DNA of 5,490 bases from Burkholderiaceae bacterium (GTDB taxonomy: Bacteria > Pseudomonadota > Gammaproteobacteria > Burkholderiales > Burkholderiaceae_C), in NCBI GenBank assembly GCA_023262365.1, contig JALRBF010000152.1, positions 1 through 5,490 of the forward strand, read 5' to 3'. A model generated the notes under the pieces. That model saw nothing but the letters and a program-made list of their open reading frames with translations. It made no database searches and was not told where the DNA came from. The translations under genes and the position numbers were made by a program. Below are positions 1-5,055 of this stretch, piece after piece; position 1 is the first letter of the stretch; each line of letters begins with the position of its first letter.

Positions 1-212
1 TGGTCAATCGGCTGCAGGTGCAGGGCTTTATTGTGACCGAACACCCCGACGCATGGCCGGCTGCGCTGGCCGAACTCGAGGCTCTGGTGGCCTCGGGGGC
101 GTTGCGTTTTCGCCAAACCGTGGCGCAAGGTTTGGCCCGTGCCCCTGAGGCTTTTGTTGGCCTGCTGCAAGGGCGCAACCTGGGCAAGCAACTGGTGCAG
201 TTGGTGCCCTAA
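1..212 (+). CDS. MDR-family NADP-dependent oxidoreductase (CurA / prostaglandin-reductase-like), C-terminal end only
   Basis: The first complete codon begins at base 3, and the frame is open from the left edge to TAA at 210-212, so the gene starts outside the window. The visible 69 residues match the C-terminus of zinc-independent medium-chain reductases such as E. coli CurA: a QGFIV strand, an alpha-helix (PAALAELEALVASG), the segment LRFRQTVAQGLARAPEAF, then VGLLQGRNLGKQLVQL. In this family that tail (GLENAPEAFIGLLEGKNFGK-like) closes the catalytic domain. Family members use NADPH to reduce the C=C bond of enones and 2-alkenals; the substrate here is unknown. The cofactor-binding fold lies off-window, so activity cannot be judged. 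The stop is fused to the next start (TAATG), which indicates co-transcription and translational coupling with the SDR gene. Confidence 0.85.
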   Translation, partial: VNRLQVQGFIVTEHPDAWPAALAELEALVASGALRFRQTVAQGLARAPEAFVGLLQGRNLGKQLVQLVP

Positions 213-1111
213 TGCTTGCCACGCTGCGCGACCAAGTGGGGGTCATTACAGGCGCCGGCTCGGGCTTTGGCCACCACAGCGCGCTACTGGCCGCACGCGC
301 GGGTATGCGCTTGGCGCTGGTGGACAAGCAAGCGCAGGCGCTAGCCCAAACACGGCAAGCCTGCCAGGCCCTAGGGGCAACGGCGTTTGTTTATGAGGTG
401 GATGTTTCGCGCGCGGCCGACATGGACGATTTGGCCGAGTCGGTGCGGCGCGACTGCGGCGCGCCCAACTGGGTGTTTAACAACGCCGGGGTGAGCTTGG
501 GTGGCTTGGTGTGGGAACACAGCGCGCAAGACTGGGACTGGCTGCTGGGCGTGAACTTGATGGGGGTGGTGCACGGCGTGCGGGTGTTTACGCCACTGAT
601 GCTTGCTTCAGCCCAGGCCGATGCGCGCTGGCGTGGACACATCACCAACACCGCGAGCATGGCGGGCTTGCTGACGCCGCCCAACATGGGCATTTACAAC
701 GTATCTAAGCACGGCGTGGTGGCGCTTACCGAAACGCTATACCACGACCTGCGCTTGGTGAGCGACCAAATAGGGGTGAGTCTGCTGTGCCCGTATTACG
801 TGCCTACCGGCATTGCGGATGCCGCGCAACAGCGGGGCCAACCCCTGACCACCAGCCAACAAATTGGCGTACAACAACTGCAGCAGGCGGTGCAACGCGG
901 CAAGGTTAGCGCCGCTGAGGTGGCGCAAAAGGTTCTCGACGCGGTGCTTGACGACCGCTTTTACATTTACAGCCACCCCGGTGCACTGGACAACGTGCGC
1001 AACCGCCACAACGCGATTACGGCCATGCAAGCCCCGCCCGACCCCTTTGCTGCCCGCCCCGAAATTGGCCAGCGCCTGCGCCAGCAACTGCGCGGCCACG
1101 AGCCAGACTAG
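212..1111 (+). CDS. Classical short-chain dehydrogenase/reductase (SDR)
   Basis: A 299-residue cytoplasmic SDR with a single Rossmann domain. The nucleotide-binding motif TGAGSGFG is at residues 13-20, and Asp38 sits at the end of the second strand, which in this family usually favours NAD(H) over NADP(H). NNAG is at 90-93. The catalytic tetrad is complete: Asn115 (GVNLMG), Ser149 (NTASMAG), Tyr162 and Lys166 (YNVSK). The residues from about 200 onward (CPYYVPTGI, then a Gln-rich helical part) form the variable substrate-binding region. Length is at the upper end of the usual 250-300. ATG at 212 overlaps the preceding stop and has no good Shine-Dalgarno sequence, so translation probably depends on coupling to the upstream reductase gene. 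It likely oxidises a secondary alcohol or reduces a ketone; the substrate is unknown. The gene ends 4 bases from the convergent Fe-ADH stop. Confidence 0.93.
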   Translation: MLATLRDQVGVITGAGSGFGHHSALLAARAGMRLALVDKQAQALAQTRQACQALGATAFVYEVDVSRAADMDDLAESVRRDCGAPNWVFNNAGVSLGGLVWEHSAQDWDWLLGVNLMGVVHGVRVFTPLMLASAQADARWRGHITNTASMAGLLTPPNMGIYNVSKHGVVALTETLYHDLRLVSDQIGVSLLCPYYVPTGIADAAQQRGQPLTTSQQIGVQQLQQAVQRGKVSAAEVAQKVLDAVLDDRFYIYSHPGALDNVRNRHNAITAMQAPPDPFAARPEIGQRLRQQLRGHEPD

Positions 1112-1115
1112 CGGC

Positions 1116-2258
1116 TTACCACACCATGCTGTCTTGCAGCATGCGTCGGTAATCGTCGGCCGAGGCCAAGCGCGGGTTGGTGCCGTGGCAGTGGTCGGCC
1201 ATGGCCCCAGCAATGACCCGATCAAACATGGATTCCGTCACACCCATGGCCTGCAAGCCATTGGGCAGGCCAAGCCGTTGGCACATCTGCACAATGGCGT
1301 CGGCCACATCGCCACCAGCCTCAAGCCCCATAGCTCGGGCCATGCGGTCGAGTTTGTGGTGTTGCTTCATGCTGTCGGCTTGCGCGTTAAAGCGTACCAC
1401 CGCGGGCAAAAACATGGCGTTGAGTGTGCCGTGGTGCAACCTGGGGTCAGCCCCGCCCAGGCTGTGGCTTAGCGAGTGCACGCAGCCCAAGCCTTTTTGA
1501 AACGCCATGGCGCCTTGCATGGAGGCGCTCATCATTTGGCGCCTGGCCTCGGTGTGGCTGCCGTCGCGCGTGGCCAGTTCAATGTGGTGCCAGCCGCGCT
1601 CGAGTCCGTCCAGCGCAATGGCGTCAGCCGGCGGGTTAAACGCCGCCGACATGAACGTCTCTAGGCAGTGGGCAATGGCATCCATGCCGGTGGCCGCGGT
1701 AAGGCCAGCGGGTAAGCCCAAGGTTAGGTCGGGGTCGCAGATGGCTGCCGCAGGCATGAGGTGCCAGCTGTGAAAGCCGAGTTTGCGCCCGTCTTGCACG
1801 ATGACGATGGCCCCGCGTGCCACCTCACTGCCGGTGCCGGCGGTGGTGGGCACGGCAATCACGGGAAGTACCGAGGCGGTGATTTTGTCGGAACCGCCCT
1901 CGATGGTGGCGTAAGTTTTAAGCGGGCCAGGGTGCGTGGCGGCAATGGCCAAGCCCTTGGCACAGTCCATGGCCGAGCCGCCGCCCAAGGCCACAATGCC
2001 GTCGCCGTCGTGCTGCTGCAACACCGCCAGCGCCTCGCGCACCGCTGCCTCGGTGGGGTTGGACGGGGTGCCGTCGTAGGTGGCGTGCGGCAGCGTCTCA
2101 AGCGCGTCCAGCGCGCGCTGCAGCAACCCCGCGGCGCGCACGCCAGCGTCGGTCACAATCACCGGTCGCTTGATGCCCGCTTCGGTGCACACCTTGGCCA
2201 ACTGCGCCAGCGCGCCCGACTCAAAATGGATGGTGGTGAGGTAACGAATCAGTGCCAT
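1116..2258 (-). CDS. Iron-containing (group III) alcohol dehydrogenase
   Basis: A 380-residue Fe-ADH, the usual length for the family. The N-terminal dinucleotide-binding half shows GGGSAMD at residues 92-98 and PTTAGTGSEV at 137-146. The C-terminal helical half holds the metal site. By comparison with E. coli FucO the ligands are Asp193 and His197 (GMDAIAHCLE), His261 (CVHSLSH) and His275 (LHHG), with the family's spacing (4 and 14 residues) kept. The family interconverts primary alcohols and aldehydes using NAD(P) in the cytoplasm; the substrate cannot be assigned. The frame stays open upstream to 2330, but the extra 24 residues look non-coding. ATG at 2258 begins an Fe-ADH-like N-terminus (MALIRYLTTIHF) and has AAAAGG 8 bases upstream. 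The gene runs opposite to its neighbours, shares a divergent region with the hydrolase, and may be a separately regulated unit. Confidence 0.95.
   Translation of the reverse strand: MALIRYLTTIHFESGALAQLAKVCTEAGIKRPVIVTDAGVRAAGLLQRALDALETLPHATYDGTPSNPTEAAVREALAVLQQHDGDGIVALGGGSAMDCAKGLAIAATHPGPLKTYATIEGGSDKITASVLPVIAVPTTAGTGSEVARGAIVIVQDGRKLGFHSWHLMPAAAICDPDLTLGLPAGLTAATGMDAIAHCLETFMSAAFNPPADAIALDGLERGWHHIELATRDGSHTEARRQMMSASMQGAMAFQKGLGCVHSLSHSLGGADPRLHHGTLNAMFLPAVVRFNAQADSMKQHHKLDRMARAMGLEAGGDVADAIVQMCQRLGLPNGLQAMGVTESMFDRVIAGAMADHCHGTNPRLASADDYRRMLQDSMVW
1125..1143. terminator. Perfect 7-bp hairpin at the SDR / Fe-ADH convergent junction
   Basis: CATGCTG (1125-1131) and CAGCATG (1137-1143) pair perfectly around a 5-base TCTTG loop. 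The hairpin starts 13 bases after the SDR stop and lies in the last codons of the Fe-ADH. There is no T-tract on either side, so it is not a standard intrinsic terminator. It could protect the 3' end of the SDR mRNA after Rho-dependent termination. Confidence 0.25.
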
Positions 2259-2266
2259 GAGGGTTG

Positions 2267-2272
2267 CCTTTT
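2267..2272 (-). promoter_or_regulatory. Ribosome binding site of the Fe-ADH gene
   Basis: On the minus strand AAAAGG lies 8 bases before ATG at 2258. It is a moderate Shine-Dalgarno match and supports this start over in-frame upstream codons as far as 2330. Confidence 0.5.
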
Positions 2273-2322
2273 GCCTTGGGGGTTGCACGCATGATTGGGG
2301 TGGCGTGTAAGCATACCCGGGT

Positions 2323-2344
2323 GGTGACAACGTGCGGTGTCACC
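2323..2344. promoter_or_regulatory. Near-palindrome, candidate operator
   Basis: The half-sites GGTGACA (2323-2329) and TGTCACC (2338-2344) are perfect inverted copies around an 8-base centre. Inside the centre CG (2331-2332) also mirrors CG (2335-2336), so 9 of 11 base pairs of the 22-base element are symmetric. Two-fold symmetry, this length and a place between divergent genes are typical of operators for dimeric repressors such as TetR- or GntR-family proteins. No regulator gene is in the window, so the binding protein is unknown. The element also overlaps a possible GTG start at 2332 and could instead act as an mRNA hairpin. Confidence 0.35.
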
Positions 2345-2355
2345 CATGTCATACC

Positions 2356-3357
2356 ATGGCGGCCATGGTTGCCCCGGTAAACCCCGAATACGCCGAATGG
2401 GCGTGTGACCTCAGTCCGGCCACGCGTGATGTGCTGCTGCGCATGGCCCGCGCCGGGCATGCCCCGTTGCACACGCTAGCGCCCGAACAGGCCAAGGCGT
2501 TTTACGCGCGCGCAGCCACGGTGCTTGAGTTGCCCAGCCCGCCTTTGGCCCGGCACGAGCAGTTGCAGCTGCCCATGCGTGACGGCACCCACGTACCCGC
2601 CCAGCTATGGGCGCCCAGCAAGGCGAAGCTGCCGGTGCTGCTTTACTTTCACGGCGGCGGCTTTACGATTGGCAGCAGCCAAACACACGCCGGCGTTTGC
2701 CAACAACTGGCCGCGCTGGCGCACTGCGCGGTGCTGTCCGTGGATTACCGACTGGCACCCACGCACCGGTTTCCCACCGCAGTGCACGACGCGTGGGACG
2801 CGTTGGCGTGGTTGTTGCGGCACGGCGGCGGGCATGGGCTCGATACCACGCGCGTGGCCTTGGGCGGCGACAGCGCGGGGGGTACGCTGGCCACCGTTGC
2901 GGCCATGCACGCCCGCGACCAGCACTGGCCGGTGGCGCTGCAGGTGTTGTTTTACCCGGGCACCACGGCGCATCAAGACACCGAGTCGCACCGCCGCTTT
3001 GCGCACGCGCTGGTGCTGGGTAAGGCGCATATTGATTACTTTTTTGATCACTACATTGCGCACGAGCAGCGCAGCGACTGGCGCTTTGCGCCACTGTTGG
3101 CCGAGCAGCACGAGGGCGTGGCGCCGTTGTGGCTTGGCCTAGCCGAGCACGACCCGCTGCACGACGAAGGCCTGGCCTACGCCGATGCGCTGCGCTTGGC
3201 GCGCGTACCGGTGCAGCTGGAGATTTACCGTGGCACCGTACACGGCTTTGTGCAATGGGGGCGAGCCGAGCCCATGGCCCGGCAAGCCCACCAAGATGCC
3301 GCCGCCGCCTTACGCGCGGCGTGGCAAACCACGGCAACACCCGGGAGCACCCCATGA
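2356..3357 (+). CDS. Alpha/beta hydrolase of the hormone-sensitive-lipase (HSL) type, carboxylesterase
   Basis: A 333-residue serine hydrolase (ATG at 2356). The N-terminal cap helices cover about residues 5-60. The oxyanion-hole motif HGGGF is at 99-103, followed by SVDYRLAP (128-135), typical of the HSL/family IV esterases. The nucleophile elbow GDSAGG is at 171-176, with catalytic Ser173. Asp266 (EHDPL) and His296 (VHGF) complete the triad. It should hydrolyse esters of short or medium acyl chains in the cytoplasm; no signal peptide is visible. Start choice is uncertain: ATG 2365 is possible, and GTG 2332 has a better Shine-Dalgarno match (GGTGGTGA, 2320-2327) but would add residues (RCHPCHT) that do not look like protein of this family. 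The stop overlaps the next start as ATGA, so the two genes are almost certainly co-translated. Confidence 0.93.
   Translation: MAAMVAPVNPEYAEWACDLSPATRDVLLRMARAGHAPLHTLAPEQAKAFYARAATVLELPSPPLARHEQLQLPMRDGTHVPAQLWAPSKAKLPVLLYFHGGGFTIGSSQTHAGVCQQLAALAHCAVLSVDYRLAPTHRFPTAVHDAWDALAWLLRHGGGHGLDTTRVALGGDSAGGTLATVAAMHARDQHWPVALQVLFYPGTTAHQDTESHRRFAHALVLGKAHIDYFFDHYIAHEQRSDWRFAPLLAEQHEGVAPLWLGLAEHDPLHDEGLAYADALRLARVPVQLEIYRGTVHGFVQWGRAEPMARQAHQDAAAALRAAWQTTATPGSTP
3343..3347 (+). promoter_or_regulatory. Ribosome binding site of the thioesterase-GNAT gene
   Basis: GGGAG lies 6 bases before ATG at 3354, inside the last codons of the hydrolase gene. It fixes the start at 3354, although the frame stays open upstream to 3129, and lets the gene recruit its own ribosomes as well as couple through the ATGA overlap. 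Confidence 0.6.
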
Positions 3358-4229
3358 CCGAACACGCGTTTGACACGCTCGACAACTTTAGACACCAAGA
3401 GCCTTTTCGGGTGCGCTGGAGCGAGGTGGATTTACAAAAAATTGTGTTCAACGCCCACTACCTGACGTATTTTGACGTGGCCATTGCCGGGTATTGGCGC
3501 GCCATGGCCATGCCGTACGAGGAGGCCGTAACGCGTTTGGGCGGTGATATTTTTTTAAAAAAGAACACCTTAACGTACCAGGCCCCGGCGCGCTACGAAG
3601 ACCGTTTGATGGTGGGCTTGCGCTGCGCTGAGATGGGGCGCTCGAGCATGCGTTTTGAGGGTGGGGTGTTTTGTGACCAAGCCTGCTTGGTGCAAGGCGA
3701 GCTGCTGTATGTGTGGGCCGACCCTGCCACGCACACCTCGCGCCCCATTCCGCAGGCCTTACGCGAGATGATTACCCACTATGAGGCCGGCGACCCGGTT
3801 ACCACTTGCCGCGTGGACGCTTGGACCGTGTTGGGTGAAGATGCGCAAGCGGTGCGGCAGGCGGTGTTTGTGCACGAGCAAGGCATTGACCCAGCGGACG
3901 AATACGACGCGGCCGACGCCCACTGTGAGCATGCTGTGTTGTACAACCGACTAGGGCAAGCCGTGGCCACCGGACGGCTGTTGCCCAGCGAGCAAGGGGT
4001 GGCGACCATCGGCCGCATGGCCACACTACGCGTGCTTCGCGGCAGTGGGCTGGGGGAACAGGTGCTGCGGGCGCTGATGGCACGCGCCCAGCAGCGCGGC
4101 GATCAGCGCGTGCAGTTGCACGCGCAGTGCAGCGCGCAAGGTTTTTATACGCGACTGGGTTATGAGGCGGTGGGTCAGCCCTACGACGAAGTGGGCATCG
4201 CGCACATCACCATGCAGCGCGCGCTCTAG
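3354..4229 (+). CDS. Two-domain protein: YbgC/FadM-like acyl-CoA thioesterase fused to ElaA-like GNAT acetyltransferase
   Basis: A 291-residue protein with two complete domains. Residues about 16-142 form a 4HBT hotdog thioesterase: the signature RWSEVDLQKIVFNAHYLTYF (21-40) carries Asp26 at the catalytic Asp position of YbgC/FadM enzymes, which hydrolyse acyl-CoA thioesters. After a linker of about 10 residues, residues about 152-291 form a GNAT domain like E. coli ElaA: AVFVHEQGI (170-178), the acetyl-CoA pyrophosphate loop RGSGLG (229-234), and the C-terminal FYTRLGYEAVGQPYDEVGIAHI (264-285). YbgC and ElaA are separate proteins in E. coli. Both domains bind CoA compounds, so a coupled use of CoA is possible but unproven. 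The join is clean, with no sign of a frameshift artefact. The gene overlaps the hydrolase by ATGA and shares its CTAG stop with the convergent NRDE gene. A T7A6 run at 3550-3562 forms two slippery heptamers (listed separately). Confidence 0.92.
   Translation: MTEHAFDTLDNFRHQEPFRVRWSEVDLQKIVFNAHYLTYFDVAIAGYWRAMAMPYEEAVTRLGGDIFLKKNTLTYQAPARYEDRLMVGLRCAEMGRSSMRFEGGVFCDQACLVQGELLYVWADPATHTSRPIPQALREMITHYEAGDPVTTCRVDAWTVLGEDAQAVRQAVFVHEQGIDPADEYDAADAHCEHAVLYNRLGQAVATGRLLPSEQGVATIGRMATLRVLRGSGLGEQVLRALMARAQQRGDQRVQLHAQCSAQGFYTRLGYEAVGQPYDEVGIAHITMQRAL
3551..3563 (+). other. Two overlapping -1 frameshift-type slippery heptamers
   Basis: In the reading frame ATT-TTT-TTA-AAA-AAG (Ile66 to Lys70), T TTT TTA (3551-3557, the HIV-1 gag-pol heptamer) is followed by A AAA AAG (3557-3563, the E. 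coli dnaX heptamer), sharing A3557. Both are in the phase needed for -1 slippage. GGCGGTGAT (3540-3548), one base off the anti-SD complement GGAGGTGAT, lies upstream at about the distance of the dnaX stimulatory SD. A -1 shift would reach TGA at 3629-3631, giving a product of about 92 residues without the GNAT domain. I see no strong downstream stem-loop. The motif is clear; its function is speculative. Confidence 0.3.
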
Positions 4230-5038
4230 CCCCAGCGCAAGGCGCGCCGCTTAGGCGCGGCCGTGACGCCGTCTGGGGTGTGCTGCCACTCGCACATGCG
4301 CCAGGTGTGCGGCTGCGTGGCCGTGGTCCACAACACCGTGCTGCTGCGGGTGCCGTAGCCGCGTTCGGGCCATTGCACAAAAACCGGGGCCAACCGCTGC
4401 TCGGCCTGCCACGACACGCCGGTGTGTGGCAGTTGTGCATCGGGTGGCTGGTGCGTGCTGCGCAGCGCGCGCAGCAAGGCATTGAGCCGCTGGGGTGCAG
4501 GTTGCTGCAGCGCCTGCGCCACGGCCTGCATCAGCTCGTGCTGTTTGGGCCAGCGTTCGCTCCAGTGGCCGTTGGACATGCTGTGCATGCCAGGCTCAAG
4601 CCGCTGACGTTGCCAACCCGTGGCCACGGTGCCGTTGGCCAAGCAATTGCTGGCGTGTTCCCAGCCTACGCCCGGCGTGTGCAACAGCAGGTTGCAGCCG
4701 CCCACCGATGCCGGGGGACGTTGCCAGGGGGCGGCACGCGCCGTCAGCCAATCGGTGGCTAAGGTGCCGCGGCTTTGGTTGGCGCTGGCCTCGGCGCGGG
4801 CGGCGCGGCGCACGTTGGTGACCACGGCAACGCGACCATTGTCCGCCGCACCCATCCAGGTGCCGCTGGCGCGCAGGTCGCGTCCGCCCAACCACACCGG
4901 CGCCGCCCCGTCTGGCCCGGGTGCGGCCGGCTGGCGGGTAAGCGGCTGGGTCGGACGGTCAAAGGCTTCGTCGCGGTTGGCCACCAGCACCACGGGCCAG
5001 TCGGCCGAGACGCCAAGGGCCGCCACCACTAGGCACAT
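4226..5038 (-). CDS. NRDE / TANGO2-family protein
   Basis: A 270-residue protein, close to the length of human TANGO2 (276). It begins MCLVV with the family's conserved Cys2, followed by the name-giving motif NRDE at residues 21-24 (VANRDEAFDRP). The conserved WLGGRDLRASGTWMG is at 49-63 and GRVAVVTNVR at 68-77. No signal peptide or membrane segment is visible, so it is probably cytoplasmic. The molecular function is unsettled: the fold and Cys2 recall Ntn-hydrolases, and animal homologues (HRG-9/TANGO2) have been linked to haem trafficking. ATG at 5038 is preferred because MC is the family N-terminus. No Shine-Dalgarno sequence precedes it, and the ygfZ stop is 17 bases upstream, so translation probably follows from ygfZ. 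Its stop codon lies in the CTAG shared with the opposite gene. Confidence 0.9.
   Translation of the reverse strand: MCLVVAALGVSADWPVVLVANRDEAFDRPTQPLTRQPAAPGPDGAAPVWLGGRDLRASGTWMGAADNGRVAVVTNVRRAARAEASANQSRGTLATDWLTARAAPWQRPPASVGGCNLLLHTPGVGWEHASNCLANGTVATGWQRQRLEPGMHSMSNGHWSERWPKQHELMQAVAQALQQPAPQRLNALLRALRSTHQPPDAQLPHTGVSWQAEQRLAPVFVQWPERGYGTRSSTVLWTTATQPHTWRMCEWQHTPDGVTAAPKRRALRWG
4243..4259. terminator. GC-only 6-bp hairpin at the thioesterase-GNAT / NRDE convergent junction
   Basis: CGCGCC (4243-4248) and GGCGCG (4254-4259) pair around a 5-base GCTTA loop. It starts 13 bases after the fusion gene's stop and lies inside the C-terminal codons of the NRDE gene. No T-tract follows on either strand. 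In such GC-rich DNA a stem of this size may be accidental. Confidence 0.2.
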
Positions 5039-5055
5039 GGGTAGGCCGGGGCGGG

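Larger units (their letters stand above)
2259..2355. promoter_or_regulatory. Divergent intergenic region between Fe-ADH and hydrolase genes
   Basis: This is the only gap in the window large enough for promoters, and it must serve the Fe-ADH leftward and probably the hydrolase rightward. I found no convincing sigma70 promoter on either strand. The best rightward candidate is TTGCAC (2283-2288), then a 17-base gap, then TGTAAG (2306-2311), which is weak at both boxes. Leftward, TTGTCA (2330 to 2325, minus strand) is a good -35 match but has no -10 at proper spacing. The right part holds the near-palindrome listed separately. Confidence 0.5.

Noticed and set aside
864..1472. A 202-codon open frame on the plus strand spanning the SDR and Fe-ADH ends
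   Set aside because: It overlaps parts of two confirmed genes, crosses their junction, and has low-complexity composition without motifs.
1761..2294. A 177-codon plus-strand frame opposite the Fe-ADH
   Set aside because: It is antisense to a complete metal-binding dehydrogenase, and its Gly/His/Arg-rich product is typical of a shadow frame.
2283..2311. Possible rightward sigma70 promoter (TTGCAC, 17-base gap, TGTAAG)
   Set aside because: It matches only 3 of 6 and 4 of 6 consensus bases, too weak to list as a promoter of its own; mentioned only under the divergent region.
2259..2330. Upstream extension of the Fe-ADH start to 2330
   Set aside because: The 24 extra residues do not resemble the family's N-terminus, and ATG 2258 has its own ribosome binding site.
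3129..3353. Upstream extension of the thioesterase-GNAT frame
   Set aside because: It runs through the catalytic His region of the hydrolase gene in another frame, and is Arg/Ala-rich; the GGGAG ribosome site and the ATGA overlap point to 3354.
2663..3451. A 262-codon open frame on the minus strand over the hydrolase and thioesterase genes
   Set aside because: It is antisense to two well-supported enzymes, its product is Arg/Ala/Pro-rich with no recognisable motif, and long antisense frames are expected where GC content at third positions is high.
4280..4762. A 160-codon plus-strand frame opposite the NRDE gene
   Set aside because: It has no motif or plausible start signal and lies wholly within a conserved gene on the other strand.
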